From the NCBI RefSeq assembly GCF_009834365.1, contig NZ_CP041348.1, positions 2,827,001-2,891,000 on the forward strand: a stretch of 64,000 bases of DNA, in the 5' to 3' direction. Source of the DNA: Komagataeibacter xylinus (GTDB taxonomy: Bacteria; Pseudomonadota; Alphaproteobacteria; Acetobacterales; Acetobacteraceae). The position numbers and the translations under genes are program-made. This document shows positions 51,378-58,668 of the stretch, piece after piece. The notes under the pieces were generated by a model. It did no database searches. It saw nothing but the letters and a program-made list of their open reading frames with translations, and had not been told where the DNA came from. Each line of letters begins with the position of its first letter. The stretch's first letter is position 1.

Positions 51378-52253
51378 TCAGGAAGCCGCCGGTGCGCCCA
51401 GCAGCACATCGCCCGCAACCTGGCCTTCAGCTGCCCCGATGCCACCGGCCAGCATGAGCGGCACTGACCGGGTCAGGTCGGTATCGAACGTCACGAGATA
51501 ATGGGCGGGGCGGGCAAAGATGCCCCGGTTCATGGCGGTATCATCATTGCTGGCTACCCGTGCCTCGATGCGGAAGGTGGAGCCATTCGCATCCACCAGC
51601 CAGTCGGTCAGGGCCAGCGCATCGGCCATGGCCTGCCCCAGCGCATCCCGCGCGGCCGGACTGGCTGACCAGGTGGTGAGCACGAACATCTGCTGCTGCC
51701 TGCGCGCCACGCACCGCGCCGTGGCCGTGCCCGCATTGATGGCCTGTGCCGTGACACAGGCAGGAAGCGTGATTGTCCCCTCCTGCGCCATGGCGCCCGG
51801 CACCATCGCGGCAAGGCTTGCTGCGATACTGGCTGCCGTGTCACCCGATTGCACCCTGTACAAGCAACATCCATCGCCCGTGCTATCTTCTGCAAGACCC
51901 TTTACCCGTAACCCGACCATGCCACCGGGCACCGTGTCGGGCACAAGGTTGAGTGTTGCCATGCCATCCGTAACGCTTATGCTGACGGTGGCAGCCTGCA
52001 TGCTGTCCATCCGCCAGGGGCGGCCGAGCGGTTCATCGAGGCGGGTCCAGCTTTCAGTTGTGTCGGCAATGCTGATGAAGTCGCTGCCGTCGTGTAATGT
52101 ATGCAGGGCATTGCCCAGATCTGCCTGTGTCAGGCCGCCACGGCGAATGATGACGGGGCGGCCCGTGCAACTGCTGGCACTGCTCCCGTCAGGGCAGAGC
52201 GCTGCGGCAAGAGCCGCCGCAATAGCGGTGGAAATGGTGGCGATATCGGCCAT
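51378..52253 (-). CDS. Phage head-tail region protein, function unknown
   Basis: 291 residues starting MADIATISTAIAAALAAALC, with mixed alpha/beta composition (VIIRRGGLTQADLGNAL, CCLYRVQSGDTAASIAASLAAMVPG). The position between the connector genes and the tail sheath suggests a tail completion or terminator protein, as in other myoviruses. The ATG at 52253 was chosen because upstream in-frame residues look like translated spacer. I do not recognise a family with confidence. Confidence 0.55.
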   Translation of the reverse strand: MADIATISTAIAAALAAALCPDGSSASSCTGRPVIIRRGGLTQADLGNALHTLHDGSDFISIADTTESWTRLDEPLGRPWRMDSMQAATVSISVTDGMATLNLVPDTVPGGMVGLRVKGLAEDSTGDGCCLYRVQSGDTAASIAASLAAMVPGAMAQEGTITLPACVTAQAINAGTATARCVARRQQQMFVLTTWSASPAARDALGQAMADALALTDWLVDANGSTFRIEARVASNDDTAMNRGIFARPAHYLVTFDTDLTRSVPLMLAGGIGAAEGQVAGDVLLGAPAAS

Positions 52254-52306
52254 GTCATGGCGCTTCCTGTTATGTCTGCTATGGGCAAATGATGGGAAAA
52301 AGGGCC

Positions 52307-52957
52307 TCAGACCTGCTGCTGGGCCATCTGGCATCGCACGCCCCACGGGCTGCTGCGCGCGCCCCCGATAGTGTAGCGCGGGCCACTCCCGTCCTGAACC
52401 CACATGGCTGGTTGAAGGCTAACGCCCATAATGGCGGGCACGAACATCTCGAACCCGCCCGTGTGGATGGCGCCGGACTGGACTGGTCCCGGCACGCCTG
52501 CCCCGCTGCCCGGCCGGATCATGGCAGGCCAGCCGGTGGCAAGCGTGACCTGTGCCGCGGCATCGCCCGCTGTGGCATATCCCCCCGGATTGGCCGCATC
52601 CGTCTGCACGGCTACAGTGCCGCTCAGCGTGACCACCGCATTGCACAACACGCATAAAGGTGGCCGGAAGGGTTCCACGCGGGCAATGAAATAGGTCTCC
52701 GCCCCGCAGGTCAGGATATCACCCGCCCTCAGGTCGGGCAGGTCCGTCAGGGCATAGACAAAAGGCACATCCCACAAGGCCGGCCCGGCAAAGCCGAAGG
52801 CTCGGTCATTGCTGAAAGCAGCCAGGCCCTGAGCATAAGGACTGGCACAGGGCGCAAACGCGCTGCCGGGCCGATACTGCACGGTTGGTGCACCTGTACG
52901 GGCCGCTGCGCGCGCAAAGCCGCGCGTGGTCAGGCGGCACAGGGTGTTGAGGTCCAT
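52307..52957 (-). CDS. Phage connector-region protein
   Basis: 216 residues starting MDLNTLCRLTTRGFARAAARTGAPTVQYRPGS, then AGDILTCGAETYFIARVEPFRPPLCVLCNAVVTLSG near 80-115. The fold could be that of a head-completion or neck protein, but I cannot name it. The ATG overlaps the stop of the preceding gene (TGATG), confirming the start despite a longer in-frame extension. Confidence 0.6.
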   Translation of the reverse strand: MDLNTLCRLTTRGFARAAARTGAPTVQYRPGSAFAPCASPYAQGLAAFSNDRAFGFAGPALWDVPFVYALTDLPDLRAGDILTCGAETYFIARVEPFRPPLCVLCNAVVTLSGTVAVQTDAANPGGYATAGDAAAQVTLATGWPAMIRPGSGAGVPGPVQSGAIHTGGFEMFVPAIMGVSLQPAMWVQDGSGPRYTIGGARSSPWGVRCQMAQQQV

Positions 52958-53493
52958 CAGATGATGATCTCCCCCACGGCGCGCAGGCCTGGCCCCGGCG
53001 GCACGCCCATGAAGTTGCACAACTGCACCCGCCAGCGCGTGTACAGCGTAAAGCGGTCCGTGACTTCCGTGCGGTTGCGTGTCCACACCGCGGCGCGATC
53101 GGTATCAAGGTTGCTGCCTGCCGCCATCACCGCGCTTTCCAGCATCTGGCATTGCGCCATAAAGGCGCGGGCCTGGGCGCATTCGGCGGGTGAGAGATGA
53201 CCAAGCCGCCATTCATTGAAGCCATAAACCCGAAAGAACCGCCAAGACTGCCTGCCGCTATCGGCACTCCCCATGGCGGGATAGCCCATGTAGCGCCGTG
53301 CCTGTGCGCGTTCGGTGTCGGTCAGGGCCGTATCGGGCATGCTTGCTGCGGTAATGGCGGCGGCTGGGGGCTGGTCCGGGCATGCCCCGTTATTCTGGCT
53401 GGTTGTGACGGTACTGGTATCTGCCCCTGTTGTGCCTGTATCTGACGTTGTCGTGGTATCCGTGGTGCTGGCTGTGCCCGTCATGTCTGTCAT
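52957..53493 (-). CDS. Phage head-tail connector-like protein
   Basis: 178 residues. The first ~55 residues are a Thr/Ser-rich disordered leader. The rest is helical: ERAQARRYMGYPAMGS, LSPAECAQARAFMAQCQMLESAVMAAGSNLDTDRAAVW. It has the look of a small head completion/connector protein (gp6-like) that follows the capsid gene. Coupled to the next gene by a TGATG overlap. Confidence 0.58.
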   Translation of the reverse strand: MTDMTGTASTTDTTTTSDTGTTGADTSTVTTSQNNGACPDQPPAAAITAASMPDTALTDTERAQARRYMGYPAMGSADSGRQSWRFFRVYGFNEWRLGHLSPAECAQARAFMAQCQMLESAVMAAGSNLDTDRAAVWTRNRTEVTDRFTLYTRWRVQLCNFMGVPPGPGLRAVGEIII

Positions 53494-53580
53494 GCCTGCC
53501 TTTCGTGCATGGTGTGGCGTGGCTGGCGGTTATGGCCCGCGCGGCGGCGCAACATGTGCCCTGTCGTGCGGGCCACAGAC

Positions 53581-54933
53581 TCAGGCGCCCGCGCCGAGGC
53601 TCTCGATCACCACGCCCCGCTTGAGGTAGCTGTTGGTGGCGGTGGGAATGACCGAGGTATCAGCGGTCAGGTCGGTGGGCAGCGCAAAACCGCCAATCCA
53701 CGACCACGACTGGGCAATGATCTGTGCCAGGCGGTCGAGTGCGGGGCGGGTGATCATGCACACGCCGTCAACATCCGTCAGCTCGCCGCCATCAAGCAGC
53801 GGCGCGTAATGGGTGCCGATATTGGCGTAATCCCCCTCGATCAGCGCGCCCTGCCCGCAGATGATGGCACGATGGATGCCACCCGCCCCCAGCGATGCCT
53901 GCTGCGGGGCCTCGGTGGTGGGGATGAAGCGCACGCCAAGCAGGTCAAAGATCTGGCCACTCTGATAGGTGTCGGAACCATACTGCCCGCGATAGAGCAG
54001 CTTGAAGTCTTCATCACGGAACAGGCCGAGAAGCTGGGCATTGTCCAGATAGCAGTGATACACCCCGCCATCGGGCGTGGGCACGTTGTTGTCGCGCAGG
54101 GTAGCAAGCGCCCCCAGAATGGACTGCACGGTCAGCAGGTCACCCGCCACCAGTGCCGCCGTGGTAGCCCGCGCATTGGGGCGTAGCACCAGCGGCGCGG
54201 TTGCCGCCGTAACCGCGTTCCCCGCCGTGCCATCGGCCACCTTGACCGATGCCGAGAAGGTCAGCGTGCCTGAAACGCCATCCGGCGCGGTGGAGGTATT
54301 GGCAGCATCCGCAGTGGCACCCACCAGCGTGTAAGACCCTGCCCCGATGGTAACAGTCATGCCGGCGGATGCGCCCACCGAGACCACCTGCCCTTCATCC
54401 GACAGGATATTCTGGAACCCGCGGATATCATCTACGGCAACCGTGCTGCCAGCAGCCCCCAGCGTTACGCTCACGCGCGTATTGCCGCCAAGGTAGCCTC
54501 CCACCCCGTTCTGCGCCCCGCCGAAAAGCGTGTTACGCGCCAGGCGGTCGAGCGTCTGGCGGGCGTTGATGCCCAGGCGCGAGGCATTGGCAAGGAACTG
54601 GTTGGCAATGCCCACACCTTCGGTCACCTGGTTGAGGTCCATGGTGTTGCCATACTGGTTGATGGTGAGCGTATACTGCTCGACCGACCATTCGGCGGGC
54701 GTCATGCCATTGTCAAAGCTGGTGTTGGCGGCAGGGTTGAGCGGCGTGGTGGCGGGCGGCAGCAGGCCTGCGCGGGTATCGGTAATGGTCTGGCCGATGC
54801 GGGCGGGAAATTCCATCTGGTCGGCAATGGAACGGAAACCCAGGCGTGACTGCAATGCATCCTGGAACGCACGCGACAGGAACCCCTGCTGGATGACGGG
54901 CTGCAGGGCCGCGGGGAAATTGGCAATGGCCAT
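53581..54933 (-). CDS. Major capsid protein
   Basis: 450 residues starting MAIANFPAALQPVIQQGFLSRAFQDAL. It reads like an HK97-fold capsid protein: FPARIGQTITDTRAGLLPP and YGNTMDLNQVTEGVGIANQFLANASRLGINARQTLDRLARN in the N-terminal half, an inserted beta-rich segment (about 180-270), and a C-terminal half with FRDEDFKLLYRGQYGSDTYQSGQIFDLLGVRFIPTTEAP and IICGQGALIEGDYANIG. AAGGAAATG supplies a ribosome site for the ATG at 54933, and longer in-frame extensions translate the hairpin upstream. Confidence 0.8.
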   Translation of the reverse strand: MAIANFPAALQPVIQQGFLSRAFQDALQSRLGFRSIADQMEFPARIGQTITDTRAGLLPPATTPLNPAANTSFDNGMTPAEWSVEQYTLTINQYGNTMDLNQVTEGVGIANQFLANASRLGINARQTLDRLARNTLFGGAQNGVGGYLGGNTRVSVTLGAAGSTVAVDDIRGFQNILSDEGQVVSVGASAGMTVTIGAGSYTLVGATADAANTSTAPDGVSGTLTFSASVKVADGTAGNAVTAATAPLVLRPNARATTAALVAGDLLTVQSILGALATLRDNNVPTPDGGVYHCYLDNAQLLGLFRDEDFKLLYRGQYGSDTYQSGQIFDLLGVRFIPTTEAPQQASLGAGGIHRAIICGQGALIEGDYANIGTHYAPLLDGGELTDVDGVCMITRPALDRLAQIIAQSWSWIGGFALPTDLTADTSVIPTATNSYLKRGVVIESLGAGA

Positions 54934-54957
54934 GAATTTCATTTCCTTGAAAAAACG

Positions 54958-54990
54958 AAAAAAAGCCGCCATGCGCAAGGCAATAGCGGC
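54958..54990 (-). terminator. Terminator-like hairpin upstream of the capsid gene
   Basis: GCCGC/GCGGC arms with a 16-base loop, then TTTTTTT on the minus strand, about 25 bases before the capsid start. The stem is shorter than in the other late hairpins. Confidence 0.5.
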
Positions 54991-55020
54991 GGGTAACGGG
55001 CTATGGCAGCGAGGTACCAT

Positions 55021-55431
55021 TTATGGCCGGGGTGAGTGGCCAAGGGGACGTGGCGCACGGCGCGCCATCATGATGGGTTGAGTAATCATGCGCCCCTTGC
55101 CTGTTCCGCAGGCGGCCTTGACCGTGGGCGGAACAGGTAACAGGCGTTATAATTTTGGATTATTATCTCAAGTATATTTTTATAAAATAATGAACAATAA
55201 TTATATGGTAAGACAGAAATAAGAAGTATAATTTCAGAACCTTACCTACATTTTAAGTAGACTAGAAGTGAATTGCCATGTCAGGGCGCATCTGGTATTA
55301 CATGTTACCAGTGTGCGCCCTGCTCCAGATCATGAATAATTGGCTATTCTGAATGCAATGGGTAAGCAAAATATAAGTTTTGCCTTCCTGATACAATACA
55401 TACCTTCAATCTGGGTACGGTATTGGCGTAT
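55021..55431. other. AT-rich gap between cargo gene and capsid gene
   Basis: About 410 bases with a sharp drop in GC, especially 55140-55260, and no supported reading frame. It holds one long hairpin (listed separately). Confidence 0.45.
55282..55322. other. Long hairpin beside the capsid gene
   Basis: CAGGGCGCA-T-CTGGTA and TACCAG-TG-TGCGCCCTG pair to give 15 base pairs with a small internal bulge and an 8-base loop. No U-run follows on either strand. It could be a small RNA fold, an mRNA processing site or a recombination site. Confidence 0.6.
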
Positions 55432-55629
55432 TTATTCCCATTTCACATTCCATCCCTCCAATTCATCGCTTACTTCTGCCATATCCTTACACCAATAATC
55501 ATACCCCTCGGTGGATGATTTTATTATGTATATGTAATATCCCTTCGTATCCAATTCATCAAAATCAACCTCTACTTTCCATCCGTTATATTCTCCAGAC
55601 CTGATAATGCCCTTTTTTATCACACTCAT
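55432..55629 (-). CDS. AT-rich cargo (moron) gene, hypothetical protein
   Basis: 65 residues starting MSVIKKGIIRSGEYNGWKVE, acidic and aromatic (YYIYIIKSSTEGYDYWCKDM), apparently a small alpha/beta domain. AGGGGA 6 bases before the ATG is a good ribosome site. Gene and surroundings (about 55140-55740) have far lower GC than the phage operon around it, and the gene breaks the scaffold-capsid order, the hallmark of a phage cargo gene acquired recently. Size and composition recall small immunity proteins or phage-exclusion factors, but I recognise no family. Confidence 0.65.
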   Translation of the reverse strand: MSVIKKGIIRSGEYNGWKVEVDFDELDTKGYYIYIIKSSTEGYDYWCKDMAEVSDELEGWNVKWE

Positions 55630-55783
55630 TTTTGTCCCCTAAAATTTGCATATTATTTTATGTATTTATTTTTTAATATTTAATGAGATAAAATACAATA
55701 TTAATGCAAAGATCCTGCATTCATCTTAAACTCTATTTTCACCTCCAGGCCATAAACTCTTTTGCAGCCTGTCGGCTCATGCC

Positions 55784-56284
55784 CTAATTCGCCACCGGCC
55801 AGCGCAGCCCCGCCGCCATGGCTGCGGCCTTTACATCGCGCGTTCCCGCCGTGCGGGCATCGAACGGGGCCGGATCGCCTGCACGGGGTGCGGGGCCTGC
55901 GGCAGTGGTGCCACGCGCAGCGCCCGATGCCACCTGCGGCGATGCGAACAGGTAAGCCCGGCTTTCACGCGCGGCGGTCATGATCGTGTCCAGTCCCTGG
56001 GGGGCGCCATCTTCGCCGAGCGTTACAGCGCTCAGGTCAACAAGGCGGACCACATCGGCAGGTTCCACCGCCCCCATGCGGGCGGCAAGGGCACGGGCCT
56101 CGGCGCGGATGATGGCGCGGTCCGCGCGGGTGCGGGCCGTGCTGACCTGTTCTGTAGCGCGGGCAAGGTCGCCCTCCAGTGTTGTGCGGGCACTGACCGC
56201 CGCGTCACGCTCGGCACGCAGGGTTTCCATCTCGCGGTGCAGGGTTTCAAGGTCGGGGGTCTGGGGCACACTTGCACGGGTCAT
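55784..56284 (-). CDS. Phage scaffolding protein, GP20-like
   Basis: 166 residues. Residues 10-60 form a charged coiled coil (LETLHREMETLRAERDAAVSARTTLEG). The centre EARALAARMGAVEPADVVRLVDLSAVTLGEDGAPQGLDTIM...ESRAYLF closely follows the AKALIDLDKV-L-EDG--GLDEQLEALKESDPYLF pattern of GP20-type scaffolds. A short helix closes the protein. It should organise capsid assembly and be lost on maturation. It lies between the portal remnant and the cargo/capsid genes. Confidence 0.72.
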   Translation of the reverse strand: MTRASVPQTPDLETLHREMETLRAERDAAVSARTTLEGDLARATEQVSTARTRADRAIIRAEARALAARMGAVEPADVVRLVDLSAVTLGEDGAPQGLDTIMTAARESRAYLFASPQVASGAARGTTAAGPAPRAGDPAPFDARTAGTRDVKAAAMAAGLRWPVAN

Positions 56285-56309
56285 GTCGTTTCTCCGTTAA
56301 TGGCAAATA

Positions 56310-56486
56310 TCAGTTCGGGTCGGCTGCGTTCAGCTGCGCCCATTCGGCATGCGGGGCCGGGCCACCAGCGCGGGTGGCAAAGATGGCGCAGGCCGTCTGC
56401 CGTGACAGGAAGCCCCCCTGCACCGCAGCGCCAAGCCCCTGCGCCAGTTGAGCCAGTTCGGCTTCCGTATCGGCTAGAGACTTACT
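56310..56486 (-). pseudogene. Portal protein C-terminal remnant
   Basis: The reading frame ADTEAELAQLAQGLGAAVQGGFLSRQTACAIF...APHAEWAQLNAAD ends at 56310. Short helices of this kind end many portal proteins, and the position just ahead of the scaffold is where a portal should stand. The frame loses its phage-like composition about 56490, where sequence belonging to the integrase element begins. The rest of the portal and the terminase are absent from the window. Identification is position-based. Confidence 0.42.
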
Positions 56487-56511
56487 TTCACATTTGATAT
56501 CATCCTGTATC

Positions 56512-56537
56512 AAAACGCTGGTTATCCGGCGTTTTTT
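56512..56537 (+). terminator. Terminator-like hairpin between the two prophage segments
   Basis: AAACGC and GCGTTT arms around GGTTATCCG-type loop sequence, followed by six Ts on the plus strand. It lies at the junction between the portal remnant and the integrase gene. Confidence 0.5.
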
Positions 56538-56644
56538 GTGTTTCCTAGATCCCTACTGTTCCCTGTTTGTATCAGGTAGTCCCAGCAGATCGCGGGTATC
56601 AAGCGGGTATGGATGAGCAGTGAGTGGGTAAGGGAAAATCTGCG

Positions 56645-57874
56645 ATGCTGACTGACGCGAAAATCCGGGGTGCAAAGCCCGAAATCAAAGCCTACCGGCT
56701 GCCCGACACTGGCGGGTTATTTGTGCATGTCATGCCAAGCGGAAAGAAGGTATGGCGCCTGCGCTACAAATTCCAGAAACGCGAGCAGCTCCTGACCCTG
56801 GGCGATTACCCTACGATCTCCCTGGCAGATGCCCGTCTGGAACGTGAGGCAGCCAAGCGCATCCTGCGGGAAGGGCGAAACCCATCCCTCGACAAGAAAA
56901 TCGTAGCGCAGGCCGCCAGGGTTGATCCATCGACAACATTCGAGGCCATAGCAAGGGAATGGCATGACCAGCGAAAAGTCTTGTGGACCCCACATCATGG
57001 TGCCGAAGTGCTGCGCAGCCTGGAGCGGCACGTTTTCCCAGCGCTAGGACATTATCCCATCAATGATTTGACCCCTCCCCTTGTGCTGGCGACCCTACGC
57101 GCGATCGAGGAGAGCGGCGCAAACGAAACCGCGCACCGCATGCGCCAGCGGATGAGTGAGGTCTTTGTGCATGCGATTGCGTCTGGCATCGGGTCGGCTG
57201 ATCCAGCCCGTATCGTGGGGCCGGCACTTCGTCCGGTGGTGCACCGACATCAGCCAGCCATCACGGATCTGGATCAACTGCGTGATCTTGTCCGTCGTGC
57301 GGAATCTGAAGATGCCCACCCTACAACCCTGCTGGCACTCAGGCTGCTTTACCTGACGGCAGTCCGGCCTGGCGAACTACGTGCGGCGCGATGGGATGAG
57401 TTTCAGGACATGGATGGTGACCGACCCCTGTGGTCTATTCCGGCCGAGCGGATGAAGATGAGGCGTGGGCATATGGTACCTCTGTCACGCCAGGCTGTGG
57501 CTACAATAAAAGCATTGCGCCCATTTAGTGCGCAATGGCCTCACCTGTTTCCAAATACACGGCGGCCAGTTACCATCATGAGTGGAAATGCGTTGGGATA
57601 TCTGCTCAACCGTGCCGGCTTTTACCAGCAGCATGTGCCTCATGGCTTCCGGGCTTCGTTCTCTACCATTATGAATGAGCGAAGGCCGGCTGATAGGCAG
57701 ATCATTGACATCATGCTGGCCCATGCTCCCAAGGATAAGGTGGAGATGGCCTACAACAGGGCGCTCTATATGGAGCGCAGGCGCGTTCTGGCGCAGGAAT
57801 GGGCCGATCTGGTTAGCGAGGGACAGATCGGCCTGGATGACCTGGTGTCAAAAAAACGTAGGTCAGGCACCTGA
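56645..57874 (+). CDS. int: P4-type tyrosine integrase
   Basis: About 409 residues. The N-terminal DUF4102 arm-binding domain (MLTDAKIRGAKPEIKAYRLPDTGGLFVHVMPSGKKVW) is followed by a core-binding domain and the catalytic domain, with the first Arg in TAVRPGELRAARW, His-x-x-Arg in HGFRASF, and a second His in MLAHAPKDKVEMAYNR that also supplies the nucleophilic Tyr. All residues are in place, so the enzyme looks active. AAGGGAAA before the ATG at 56645 supports the start. P4 integrases often use tRNA 3' ends; no tRNA is seen here and the gene abuts a broken portal gene. It converges with the alpA gene with a 12-base overlap of their 3' ends. Confidence 0.93.
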   Translation: MLTDAKIRGAKPEIKAYRLPDTGGLFVHVMPSGKKVWRLRYKFQKREQLLTLGDYPTISLADARLEREAAKRILREGRNPSLDKKIVAQAARVDPSTTFEAIAREWHDQRKVLWTPHHGAEVLRSLERHVFPALGHYPINDLTPPLVLATLRAIEESGANETAHRMRQRMSEVFVHAIASGIGSADPARIVGPALRPVVHRHQPAITDLDQLRDLVRRAESEDAHPTTLLALRLLYLTAVRPGELRAARWDEFQDMDGDRPLWSIPAERMKMRRGHMVPLSRQAVATIKALRPFSAQWPHLFPNTRRPVTIMSGNALGYLLNRAGFYQQHVPHGFRASFSTIMNERRPADRQIIDIMLAHAPKDKVEMAYNRALYMERRRVLAQEWADLVSEGQIGLDDLVSKKRRSGT

Positions 57875-58072
57875 CGCGCCAGTGCCGCCCCTGATCCAGC
57901 TATCGATAACGGCCGAGTTCCAGCGAACGGCTCCCGCCGAGAGCTTGCGTGGGGCCGGAAAAGTGCCGGCCTTCACGTAGCGGTAAATGGTCATGCGGCT
58001 GAGGCCGGTACGGGTCTGAACCTCCTTTGAAGTCAGCAGCCGGTCCTCGGCTTTATGCGCCAACTCACCCAT
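57863..58072 (-). CDS. AlpA family excisionase-like DNA-binding protein
   Basis: 69 residues starting MGELAHKAEDRLLTSKEVQTRTGLSRMTIYRYVKAGTFPAPRKLSAGAVRWNSAVIDSWI, a complete AlpA/MerR-like helix-turn-helix. Such proteins act as recombination directionality factors or regulators beside P4-type integrases. Its position next to int fits control of excision. It is the last gene of a long leftward operon. Confidence 0.88.
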   Translation of the reverse strand: MGELAHKAEDRLLTSKEVQTRTGLSRMTIYRYVKAGTFPAPRKLSAGAVRWNSAVIDSWIRGGTGASGA

Positions 58073-58316
58073 GTTTTGGTTCCTCCCCTGTATCATTCGT
58101 GCCGGTCAGCAGCCCCCGGCCCTTGAGCATGTGCTTGCCGCCCTGGTGGGTCAGTTTGGCAATGATCGAGATCCGGCAGCCGTGCGGGTCGGACAGATAG
58201 CCAACATAGTTGCCGTCCCTGTCCTGCTGGAGGGTGAAGTCATAGACCTCCTTCCCCAGCACGGTGCCCCGGAATATCGGGTGATCACGCCAGTCCCTCT
58301 TCCTGGCGGCACTCAT
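58065..58316 (-). CDS. Small phage protein, unknown
   Basis: 83 residues starting MSAARKRDWRDHPIFRGTVLGKEVYDFTLQQDRDGNYVGYLSDPHGC, soluble and basic, with a short beta-rich middle. Start and stop overlap both neighbours. No family recognised. Confidence 0.6.
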   Translation of the reverse strand: MSAARKRDWRDHPIFRGTVLGKEVYDFTLQQDRDGNYVGYLSDPHGCRISIIAKLTHQGGKHMLKGRGLLTGTNDTGEEPKHG

Positions 58317-58453
58317 GGCACTGCCACCAGCCACAAGCCGATCAGGAACGCCCAGATCAGGCAGGTCACGGCAACGGCGTGCAGCAGCTCCAGCGGTGAT
58401 GGAAGCTGCTCCATGAAGCGCTCAAGCCGCCCATCTTCATCATGCTGGATCAT
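58313..58453 (-). CDS. Small single-helix membrane protein
   Basis: 46 residues starting MIQHDEDGRLERFMEQLPSP, with one C-terminal transmembrane helix (LLHAVAVTCLIWAFLIGLWLV). Its ATG overlaps the upstream stop (ATGA) and its stop overlaps the next ATG, so the reading frame is locked into the operon. Function unknown; small phage membrane proteins of this kind often block superinfection. Confidence 0.6.
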   Translation of the reverse strand: MIQHDEDGRLERFMEQLPSPLELLHAVAVTCLIWAFLIGLWLVAVP

Positions 58454-58668
58454 CGCTTCTCATCCTGTCCGGGCGCATCGATCAGACGCACATAGTCCTC
58501 GGCATTCGGGCAGCCGATGACTACGGTGTGCTGCTTTCCCGTGGCCACGTCCTCAAGGATGACAGCGGGACTGGTGATCCAGCCCACGGCGCGATAGATC
58601 GGGCCGCCATGCTTCCTGTGGTAAATCTGCACGGGGTCGTTCTCGGGATCATACGGTGAAATAGGCAT
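58450..58668 (-). CDS. Small phage protein, unknown
   Basis: 72 residues starting MPISPYDPENDPVQIYHRKHGGPIYRAVGWITSPAVILED, a soluble, probably beta-rich protein. The ATG at 58668 overlaps the stop of the ParB-like gene (TGATG), which fixes the start although the frame stays open further upstream. No known domain. Confidence 0.6.
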   Translation of the reverse strand: MPISPYDPENDPVQIYHRKHGGPIYRAVGWITSPAVILEDVATGKQHTVVIGCPNAEDYVRLIDAPGQDEKR

